Below are positions 6,565 to 12,347 of a stretch of 12,347 nucleotides of DNA, piece by piece. Both the position numbers and the translations under genes were made by a program. Origin of the DNA: RBG-13-43-22 sp040755035 (GTDB lineage Bacteria > Desulfobacterota > RBG-13-43-22); assembly GCA_040755035.1 (NCBI GenBank), contig JBFMBU010000109.1, positions 1 through 12,347 on the forward strand, written 5' to 3'. The notes under the pieces were generated by a model that was not told the origin of the DNA, did no database searches, and saw nothing but the letters and a program-made list of their open reading frames with translations. The stretch's first letter is position 1, and every line of letters starts with the position of its first letter.

Positions 6565-6656
6565 GGTTGAAGACTGAAGGAGATTAGACTGAAAGCCGAA
6601 GGGCTGGAGGAATTTTCCCGATTTTCCTTCGGTCTTCAGTCTAACAGTCTTCAGCC
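6565..6656. repeat. Intergenic 31-base inverted repeat between gmd and the glutaredoxin-like gene
   Basis: The left arm is GGTTGAAGACTG (6565-6576), a 7-base bulge, then TTAGACTGAAAGCCGAAGG (6584-6602). The right arm at 6656-6626, read on the minus strand, is GGCTGAAGACTG followed by TTAGACTGAAGACCGAAGG. They match at 28 of 31 positions and are separated by 23 bases. Each arm itself contains repeated GACTGAA units. In the gmd transcript this forms a long stem starting at the stop codon. It lacks a following U-run, so it is not a standard terminator; it may stabilise the transcript 3' end or be a copy of a dispersed palindromic element. Confidence 0.75.
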
Positions 6657-7628
6657 TGCTTTCATCAGCTCCAGATCACCTTCCACCATCTCCCGGATCA
6701 GTTCCTCAAAAGTGACGGTCGGTTCCCACCCCAGTACGCGCTTGGCCTTGGCCGAATTTCCCATCAAGGTCATGACCTCTGAAGGACGGTAGAGGTTGGG
6801 CTCTATTTCCAAGTGGTTGCGATAATCCAATTCCACCAGGCTGAAAGCCTTTTCCAGAAATTCTGCCACGGTATGGCAGGTCCCGGAGGCCACGACATAA
6901 TCATCCGGCTGTTCCTGCTGCAGCATCAGCCACATGGCCCGTACGTAATCCCGGGCATGTCCCCAGTCCCGTTTGGCTTCGATATTCCCCAGTTTGATCC
7001 GTTCTTCCCGGCCCACCTTGATCAAAGCGGCATGAGAAGTGATTTTTCTGGTTACGAATTCATGACCCCGACGCGGGGACTCATGATTAAAAAGGATACC
7101 GCAGGAGGCATGAAGGTTATAGGCCTCGCGATAATTACGGGTCAGCTCGAAACCGGCCACCTTGGAAATACCATAGGGAGAACGGGGATGAAAGGGGGTA
7201 TTTTCATCCTGGGGGGATTCCCGGACTTTTCCGAAGGTCTCACTGGAAGCGGCGAAATAAAAGCGGCAGTGAGGGGCTTTGCGCTTGATGGAGGACAACA
7301 GAAAATGGGTGCCGTTGATGTTGGTATTGATAGTAGAAAATTCATCCTCAAAAGAATAGCTGACAAAGCTCTGGGCCGCCAGGTGATAACACTCATCCGG
7401 AACAACGGTCTCGACCACATTAAAGATACTGGGGTAGCTTTCCATGGACCCGGCATGAAGCGTAATTTTATCCAGGAGATGGCGGAGGCGCCAAAGCCGG
7501 TGTAGGGGGTCTTCCAGGGCCAAGCGGCGGACGATCCCGTGCACCTCATATCCTTTGGAAAGGAGCAGTTCCGTCAGGTAACTTCCATCCTGCCCGGTGA
7601 TTCCGGTGATCAAAGCGCGTGGTTTCAT
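6651..7628 (-). CDS. gmd: GDP-mannose 4,6-dehydratase
   Basis: Cytoplasmic NADP-dependent short-chain dehydrogenase of the extended type, 325 residues. It converts GDP-mannose to GDP-4-keto-6-deoxymannose, the precursor of GDP-fucose, GDP-rhamnose or GDP-perosamine. The Rossmann motif GITGQDG lies at residues 9-15. The catalytic region is ASSETFG (S128, E130) with Y152 and K156 in YGISK. Family signatures NHESPRRG (181-188), FVTRKIT, AKRDWGHARDYV (218-229) and YRPSEV (280-285) are all present. The usual active-site sequence TSELYG reads SSETFG here, a conservative but unusual variant. The start is taken at the ATG at 7628 because AGGAA lies 7 bases upstream and the protein then begins like other family members; a TTG 16 codons upstream is less likely. 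It ends the polysaccharide cluster. No second-step enzyme (fucose synthase or reductase) lies in the window. Confidence 0.92.
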   Translation of the reverse strand: MKPRALITGITGQDGSYLTELLLSKGYEVHGIVRRLALEDPLHRLWRLRHLLDKITLHAGSMESYPSIFNVVETVVPDECYHLAAQSFVSYSFEDEFSTINTNINGTHFLLSSIKRKAPHCRFYFAASSETFGKVRESPQDENTPFHPRSPYGISKVAGFELTRNYREAYNLHASCGILFNHESPRRGHEFVTRKITSHAALIKVGREERIKLGNIEAKRDWGHARDYVRAMWLMLQQEQPDDYVVASGTCHTVAEFLEKAFSLVELDYRNHLEIEPNLYRPSEVMTLMGNSAKAKRVLGWEPTVTFEELIREMVEGDLELMKAG

Positions 7629-7692
7629 GTTTGCGTTCCTGTTTACTCGTTCAATTTGCGATTTTTTATCCACCAATGGGGTTGCAATTTAT

Positions 7693-7766
7693 CGTTACGG
7701 GTTTCGCGTTTCGGGTAAAAAGTATTTAATCCACCCACTCAACTCGTAACCAACAACCCGCAACAA
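7693..7766. repeat. Degenerate repeat in the spacer between gmd and a glycosyltransferase
   Basis: The unit CGTTACGGG (7693-7701) recurs as CGTTTCGGG (7707-7715) with one mismatch. Further on, CGTAACC and CAACCCGCAAC (about 7745-7763) resemble the reverse complement of the same words. This gives a loose inverted arrangement in the 145-base spacer. No gene or clear terminator is visible there. Confidence 0.45.
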
Positions 7767-7773
7767 GGAATTT

Positions 7774-8943
7774 TCATTTAGCCATTTTTTCCCGGATGAT
7801 GCGGATCATCCGCTCCTTAAAAACCTCCCGGTCGAACCGGCAGGCCTGCTCCCGCATCTTCAACGGATCAAGCAGATGCGCTTGCGCTTCCAGCTTTTCC
7901 ACAGCTCCTATCAATGCGGCCTCGGTCTGCTCCTGAAAAAAAACACCGCTAAAGAAATCTTTCCGGCCTTGTTGAAAATCCTCCAGGGGAATCACCGTTT
8001 CCAGAACCCCGCCACGACCATAGGCTACTACCGGCCGACCGGAAGCCTGGGCCTCCAACGGTGTGATGCCGGCGTCCTCCTCGCCCGGAAAAATCAAGGC
8101 CCGGCATTCTCCGTATAATTGTTTCAGGTTTTCATCCGGCTGCCAACCCAGCCAGGTGATGGTATCGCCTGACGCCTTCTTTAAGGCCTCCATTTGCGGT
8201 CCGGTCCCGACCACCACCAGAGGTTTCTTCATCCGGTTAAACGCCTGCACCGCCAGGTCGATGCGTTTATAGGGGGCCAGGGCGGAAACAATCAAATAGT
8301 AGTCTTTGGGTTGAAAAGACAGATCGAATTGTGAGGTATCCACCGGGACCGGGACCACTTCGGCCTCCCGTTTATAATATTTTTGGATCCGTTGACGGAC
8401 ATTTTCCGAATCGGCCAACAGATAATCCACACCCCGGGTGGTCCGTACGTCCCAGCGCCGCAGCATAGCCGCCACAACCGGCATAATCGCCTTCACCACT
8501 ACTCCGGCAGAGGAATCCTTTCCGAAATAAATATCATACATATCCCAGACATAGCGAATGGGGGTAAAAACATAGGAAAGATGAACCGCACCGGGAGGTA
8601 CCCTGACCGCTTTGACCACACAATGGCTGCTGGAAAGAACCAGGTCATAATCCCTCAGCTTTATGCTCCGAACCGCCAAAGGAAAAAGAGGGAGATAAGA
8701 GCGGTATTTCTTTTCCACTTTGGGCAGGTGCTGGGCCCAGGTGGTCCGGAGGGGATGGCTTTCAATGGTTGCCGAAACGGACCCCTTAATGTGCAGCAGG
8801 GTAAAGAGATCGGCCCGAGGGAAAATCTCACAAAATATTTCCAGACACTTTTCCCCACCCCGCATCCCGGTCAGCCAGTCGTGGACCAGGGCCACGCGAA
8901 GGGAGGATAGTTTTTCTTGATTTTCTTTCCCTGCATCGGTCAT
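7774..8943 (-). CDS. GT4-family glycosyltransferase (WbaZ/mannosyltransferase-like)
   Basis: Retaining GT-B glycosyltransferase of 389 residues, probably acting at the cytoplasmic face of the inner membrane on a growing lipid-linked oligosaccharide. The N-terminal acceptor domain starts with VALVHDWLTGMRGGEKCLE (about 17-35), typical of WbaZ-like mannosyltransferases. The C-terminal nucleotide-sugar domain has LAPYKRIDLAVQAF (222-235), VVVGTGP (243-249) and FPGEEDAGITPLEA (285-298), with the EX7E pair E289 and E297. The ATG at 8943 has no strong ribosome binding site; an unaligned stretch of about 14 residues precedes the conserved start, but no other ATG is available. It sits 145 bases upstream of gmd in transcription order. 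A GDP-mannose or derived donor is plausible from family and context but is not shown. Confidence 0.88.
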   Translation of the reverse strand: MTDAGKENQEKLSSLRVALVHDWLTGMRGGEKCLEIFCEIFPRADLFTLLHIKGSVSATIESHPLRTTWAQHLPKVEKKYRSYLPLFPLAVRSIKLRDYDLVLSSSHCVVKAVRVPPGAVHLSYVFTPIRYVWDMYDIYFGKDSSAGVVVKAIMPVVAAMLRRWDVRTTRGVDYLLADSENVRQRIQKYYKREAEVVPVPVDTSQFDLSFQPKDYYLIVSALAPYKRIDLAVQAFNRMKKPLVVVGTGPQMEALKKASGDTITWLGWQPDENLKQLYGECRALIFPGEEDAGITPLEAQASGRPVVAYGRGGVLETVIPLEDFQQGRKDFFSGVFFQEQTEAALIGAVEKLEAQAHLLDPLKMREQACRFDREVFKERMIRIIREKMAK

Positions 8944-8988
8944 AATGACTTAAAAATGTCTCGGTGCCACTATCGGCTGCATTTTATT

Positions 8989-9014
8989 CGTCGTTCGTCG
9001 TTCAGCGTTCGGCG
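8989..9014. repeat. Short tandem CGTTCG-type repeat in an intergenic spacer
   Basis: Overlapping units CGTCGTTCGTCGTT, CAGCGTT and CGGCG fill the middle of the 109-base spacer between two glycosyltransferase genes. A weak hairpin AGGAGGAAA/TTTTCCTTCCT lies at about 9029-9048, next to the stop codon of the upstream gene. There is no coding potential. Confidence 0.45.
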
Positions 9015-9052
9015 TAAAACAGATTAGAGGAGGAAATTTTCCTTCCTGCCGC

Positions 9053-10147
9053 TTAAGGCCGAACGCGCCCCACCCCCAGAGCCCTATACGTCTCCAAAAC
9101 TATCCGGGCTGTCTTTTCCCAGGAGAAATCCCCGGCCCGGGCCAGCCCTTTTTCCTTTAAAGAACGACGGAGTTCAGGGTTGGAAATCAATCCCTGCATT
9201 CCTTCCTTTATAGCATGGATATCATAAGGATTCACCTGGAAACCGGCCTCGCCGGCCATTTCCGGCAAAGCCCCCCGGTCACCGATCAGGACCGGACAAC
9301 CACAGGCCATGGCTTCCAACACCGGCAGACCGAAACCCTCATAAAGGGAAGGGGCGGCCAATAAATCGGCCCCGGAATAAAACAAAGCCAAGTCCTGGTC
9401 GTTGCAGGCGGGAAAGATCATCACTCGTCCTTTTAAACTTGGGGGGAGTTCCCGCAGAGAGACACCAACCGCCGCCAGGTTGCCGGGATAGCCCCCCTCT
9501 TCCAGTAAACGTTCAAAGGCCGCCAGAACCCGGTTAAAATTCTTGTGTGGTTTGGGATTGCCGACAAAAAGCACATATCCATTATCTAAGCCCTGTTTTT
9601 CTAAAAAGGCCGAATCCCTTTGCCGGGGGCGCCAATGGGGGTCGAGTCCATTGGGTGTGATCACCACCTTCTCCCCGGAAATCGGATAACGGGCCAGGAG
9701 GTCCTCGCTGGAGTGTTTGGAAACGGTGACCACCCTCAGACAGCGGGCAACCGCCTTGCGCACTACAAAACGGAAAAACAGCCGATGCTTCCGGCCATAA
9801 TCCTCAGGAAAAAGCAATGGAATAAGATCATGAATGGTGAGAATCCCTTTCCCAGCCAAAACCCGGGGAATGGTATACGTCGGGGAGTGAAACAGATCAA
9901 AGGATTCACCCCTTATCTGCCGGGGGAGAAGAATCTGTTCCTGAAGGCTGTACAAAGGAATGGTCGTAGGTATCCACCTCACCGGAACCGTGGGGTTGAA
10001 CCATGCCCTGACCTTGAGGTCGGCAATCAAGACCAGGTATTCGATCCCTTGGTCCCCTTCCAGCAACTGCCGGAGCAGGCCGGCACAATACCGGGCCATC
10101 CCGTGCATGTGCCCTCCCAGCACCCTGGCGTCAAACAGGATTTTCAT
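9053..10147 (-). CDS. GT4-family glycosyltransferase
   Basis: Retaining GT-B glycosyltransferase of 364 residues, predicted cytoplasmic or peripheral to the inner membrane. The N-terminus MKILFDARVLGGHMHGMARY is the typical glycine-rich acceptor-side loop, and FHSPTYTIP and LTIHDLIPLLFP follow (about 86-113). The donor domain contains VLFVGNPKPHKNF (192-204) and APSLYEGFGLPVLEAMACG, with EX7E residues E270 and E278, then GALPEMAGEAG. The ATG at 10147 is preferred over an in-frame TTG nine codons upstream. The protein then starts like its relatives and overlaps the upstream gene by 17 bases, which suggests translational coupling because no clear ribosome binding site is seen. It is a paralogue of the gene just upstream, with the same domain plan. 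Sugar donor and linkage cannot be read from the sequence. Confidence 0.88.
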   Translation of the reverse strand: MKILFDARVLGGHMHGMARYCAGLLRQLLEGDQGIEYLVLIADLKVRAWFNPTVPVRWIPTTIPLYSLQEQILLPRQIRGESFDLFHSPTYTIPRVLAGKGILTIHDLIPLLFPEDYGRKHRLFFRFVVRKAVARCLRVVTVSKHSSEDLLARYPISGEKVVITPNGLDPHWRPRQRDSAFLEKQGLDNGYVLFVGNPKPHKNFNRVLAAFERLLEEGGYPGNLAAVGVSLRELPPSLKGRVMIFPACNDQDLALFYSGADLLAAPSLYEGFGLPVLEAMACGCPVLIGDRGALPEMAGEAGFQVNPYDIHAIKEGMQGLISNPELRRSLKEKGLARAGDFSWEKTARIVLETYRALGVGRVRP

Positions 10148-11276
10148 GGAAATAAACCGATCGATAAACTTCAAGGGTTTTCCGGGCCGTTTCCCTCCAG
10201 GTGAATCTCCCGGCCTGTTCGATCCCGGCCTGGCTCAGACGTTTCAGTTCTAACGGATCCCGGAGCAATCCAACGATACGGTCAGCCAGCTCACGCCTGT
10301 CGGTCGGATCAACAAGAACACCGGCCGAACCGACGATTTCCGGAATGGAAGAACGCTTGGAGGAGATAACCGGTGTTCCACAACTCATGGCTTCCAGGAC
10401 CGGCAGCCCGAAGCCTTCATAGAGCGAGGGGAACACAAACAAATCAGCCCCGTTCATAAACCAGGGGATATCTCCTAAGGGTACATATCCGGTAAAAAGT
10501 ACCCGGTCACGCATCGGGTAATGTTTAAAAAATTGTCTCAACGCCCGCACCAGCCAACCCCTTTGACCGCTGACCACTAACTGATATTCATCCCCCAGTT
10601 CCTGAGAGACCCTGGTAAAGGCCTCCAAAAGGACGATAAGATTTTTTCGAGGTTCAATATTGCCCAAATGATAAATGTATTTCTTCTTTATACCGTATTT
10701 CTCCCGTATGCGGTTTTGTGCTTCAGCCTTGTCCAAAGGGCGGAAAATGGGAGAGGGCGCCTCATGGACCACCACGATTTTTTCCTCGGGAACCCTTAAT
10801 ATTTCAATCAAATCCTTCTGGGTATGGCGGGAAACAGCGATAATTTTATCGGCCTTATTAACAGCCTGCCGCAATAAATAACGCATATACACCCCGTATT
10901 TCCGCGGGATGGTTTCCGAAAATAAAAAAGCTACCAGATCATGGATGGTAACCACAACGGCGTATTGATCTTTCTTAAAGGGGATCAGGGAAGCCGGTCC
11001 GTGAAAGACGTCGATTCCCCTGGCTTTTAAACGGAGCGGCAATACAAAATGCTCCCATATATCGCTCAAGGGATGGTTCTCCGGCGAAAAGAGGGTTTCC
11101 AGGGGTTTTTGTTTCGGACCCAGTTCCCCCAACAGCGGGAAATTTTTCTTCTGCCCCAACAAATGATAAACGGGTCCCTCATCCACCTCTTTCAGATTCT
11201 GGATGAGGTTGAGAACATAATTTCCCACCCCGGAACGGTTGGGGGAAACGGTTCGAACATCAACGGCGATTTTCAT
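10131..11276 (-). CDS. GT4-family glycosyltransferase
   Basis: Retaining GT-B glycosyltransferase of 381 residues. The N-terminal MKIAVDVRTVSPNRSGVGNY gives the loop that contacts donor and acceptor. FHGPASLIP and VTIHDLVAFLF (about 91-119) and AVSRHTQKDL (147-156) are standard for the family. The donor domain has YHLGNIEPRKNLIVLLEAF (202-220) and FPSLYEGFGLPVLEAMSCG (282-300) with EX7E residues E287 and E295, followed by SSIPEIVGSAG. There is no membrane helix. The ATG at 11276 has only a weak upstream GGGAA. It lies 41 bases after the flippase gene and overlaps the next glycosyltransferase, so these three form one transcription unit. It adds one sugar to the repeat unit later exported by the flippase; which sugar is unknown. 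Confidence 0.9.
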   Translation of the reverse strand: MKIAVDVRTVSPNRSGVGNYVLNLIQNLKEVDEGPVYHLLGQKKNFPLLGELGPKQKPLETLFSPENHPLSDIWEHFVLPLRLKARGIDVFHGPASLIPFKKDQYAVVVTIHDLVAFLFSETIPRKYGVYMRYLLRQAVNKADKIIAVSRHTQKDLIEILRVPEEKIVVVHEAPSPIFRPLDKAEAQNRIREKYGIKKKYIYHLGNIEPRKNLIVLLEAFTRVSQELGDEYQLVVSGQRGWLVRALRQFFKHYPMRDRVLFTGYVPLGDIPWFMNGADLFVFPSLYEGFGLPVLEAMSCGTPVISSKRSSIPEIVGSAGVLVDPTDRRELADRIVGLLRDPLELKRLSQAGIEQAGRFTWRETARKTLEVYRSVYFHENPV

Positions 11277-11317
11277 AGAGAATTCCCGAACGGGTCCTTT
11301 GAATTATTTTATCTTTA

Positions 11318-12347
11318 CTAAAAATTGCCGGAGGATTCAAAGGAAATAAAACGTTTAAGCAAAATCCAGTCCTCCCGGGTAATAAGACGCAAAACCACCA
11401 ACCCACCCCCATAACCGGCCAGGGCCGAAATCCAAGCAACCCAGACCGAAGCCCCTTTTAATCCCCAAAAAGCCAGACCCATAGCCAGCCCGCAAACCAC
11501 CAGCTTCAGCCCGGTGGACAGCAGGGGAAGCCGGAAAAAAGATCGTTGCAGGTAACCGACAAATAGTACTAAAAGGAAAAATTCAGTAGCCACTGTAGTC
11601 CAACTGGCCCCTATATACCCGTATCGGGGCAGGAGGAAAAGGTTAAGACCGATATTGAAGATCACGGCCAAGCCGCTCACGCCGGTAATAATTTTTTCCT
11701 TGTTCAAGGCAATCAGGGTGTTGAACAGAACATAATTCAAAAAAATCCCCGGAAGGGCCAGAAGAAGGACCTTCAAGGAGGGAAGGGAAGGGGCAAAAGC
11801 GGGGCCGAAAACAACAATTAGCCAGCAATCGGACAAGAAAAAAACCGATAGGGACAGAGGGAGGGAAAGGGCCGCCAGAAAGGTCAAGGCCTTTTGATAG
11901 GTCCTCTGCAATGACTCCCGGTCCTCAGAAGTCAAAACCGAAAAGATGGGAAATAAACCGGCCATGACCAACAGGGGAAAGAGGGAAAGCATTTCTATGA
12001 TCTTTACCGGAATGGCGTACCAGCCGATTTCTGCTGCCGGGATATCGAACAAAGAGAGCATGACCATATCGATGCGGGCATAAACGGTCATAAAAAGACC
12101 GGAGAGTCCTATCGGCCAGGCTGAGCGGAGGAGATATTTCCATAAAGGGACCTCCCGCAGAAAAGAAAGGCCAGCGAACTTTTTTCGAATGATCCAGGCC
12201 GAGAAAAGACAACTGAGGCCGTAGCTGAGGATCAAACCGGTTAACAGCCCCCATAATCCTTGTCCCCACCAGAGAAAGCCGATGGGAAGGGCAACCACCA
12301 GCGTTTTGTATACCCCTTTGATCAGGAGTTCAAACTCCATTTTTTCC
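11318..12347 (-). CDS. Wzx-type lipid-linked oligosaccharide flippase, C-terminal part (cut by right edge)
   Basis: Integral inner-membrane transporter of the MVF/MOP superfamily that moves undecaprenyl-linked oligosaccharide from the cytoplasmic to the periplasmic face. The visible part has about 340 residues and roughly ten hydrophobic segments. It includes the conserved WPIGLSGLFMTVYARIDMVML stretch that follows the central linker, and the YGYIGASWTTVATEF segment near the second-last helices. In full-length members (about 430-480 residues) the first of these lies near residue 210, but here it would be near 75 if the ATG at 12340 were used. The frame is open to the edge without a stop, so about 130 N-terminal residues probably lie outside. 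It is the first visible gene of the polysaccharide cluster and precedes three glycosyltransferases on the same strand. Function is confident; the specific substrate is not. Confidence 0.88.
   Translation of the reverse strand, partial: EKMEFELLIKGVYKTLVVALPIGFLWWGQGLWGLLTGLILSYGLSCLFSAWIIRKKFAGLSFLREVPLWKYLLRSAWPIGLSGLFMTVYARIDMVMLSLFDIPAAEIGWYAIPVKIIEMLSLFPLLVMAGLFPIFSVLTSEDRESLQRTYQKALTFLAALSLPLSLSVFFLSDCWLIVVFGPAFAPSLPSLKVLLLALPGIFLNYVLFNTLIALNKEKIITGVSGLAVIFNIGLNLFLLPRYGYIGASWTTVATEFFLLVLFVGYLQRSFFRLPLLSTGLKLVVCGLAMGLAFWGLKGASVWVAWISALAGYGGGLVVLRLITREDWILLKRFISFESSGNF

Noticed and set aside
6191..6565. A 124-codon plus-strand frame with no stop
   Set aside because: It is antisense to the selenoprotein gene, has no recognisable domain, and its openness is explained by the minus-strand coding sequence.
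7629..7676. A longer N-terminus for gmd from a TTG at 7676
   Set aside because: The extra 16 residues do not match the family, and the ATG at 7628 has its own well-spaced ribosome binding site.
8964..8969. TGGCAC on the minus strand as a sigma-54 -24 element
   Set aside because: No GC doublet occurs at the required -12 spacing; the following bases are T-rich.
12338..12340. ATG at 12340 as the true start of the flippase
   Set aside because: The protein would lack about four N-terminal helices that the family always has, and the frame remains open to the window edge.

Overview
The window looks like a chromosomal stretch of an anaerobic or microaerobic Gram-negative bacterium, most plausibly a member of the Desulfobacterota (the former Deltaproteobacteria). 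This is inference. It rests on the moderately GC-rich coding style, a QueG/RdhA-like corrinoid protein, a probable selenocysteine gene, and spacers filled with degenerate GAAGACTGAAGG- and CGTTCGTCG-type repeats. No rRNA, tRNA, CRISPR array, transposase or integrase was seen.

Left part (1-2397). Three genes lie on the minus strand. A metallo-beta-lactamase-fold protein (1328-2191) is followed by an HxlR-type regulator fused to an SCP2-like domain (492-1241). The regulator has its own promoter inside a long AT-rich dyad. It overlaps by 23 bases the start of a QueG/RdhA-like reductase that runs off the left edge. The 206-base spacer 2192-2397 is a divergent promoter region.

Middle (2398-6544). 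A complete Cu(I)-exporting P1B ATPase (copA) is the only plus-strand gene. It converges on a minus-strand diguanylate cyclase with two duplicated PAS domains (4685-6079). Upstream of the cyclase, at 6293-6544, is a short glutaredoxin-like gene that a standard gene caller would miss. Its reading frame contains one in-frame TGA, at the exact position of the catalytic N-terminal cysteine (UxxC). A 7-bp hairpin with GU in its loop follows at the right distance for a bacterial SECIS element. I read it as a selenoprotein, and it is the most interesting item in the window.

Right part (6651-12347). This is a surface-polysaccharide cluster, all on the minus strand. In transcription order it holds a Wzx-type flippase (N-terminus beyond the right edge), two neighbouring GT4 glycosyltransferases that overlap by 17 bases, a third GT4 enzyme, and GDP-mannose 4,6-dehydratase. 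Together they would make GDP-4-keto-6-deoxymannose, assemble a lipid-linked oligosaccharide and flip it across the inner membrane. The spacers around gmd and the third glycosyltransferase (6565-6656, 7693-7766, 8989-9014) carry small repeats, one of them a 31-base inverted repeat. The diguanylate cyclase downstream on the same strand could tie matrix production to c-di-GMP, but that link is only positional.

The 213-base spacer 6080-6292 holds a small hairpin at the cyclase ribosome binding site. I see nothing else convincing in it.
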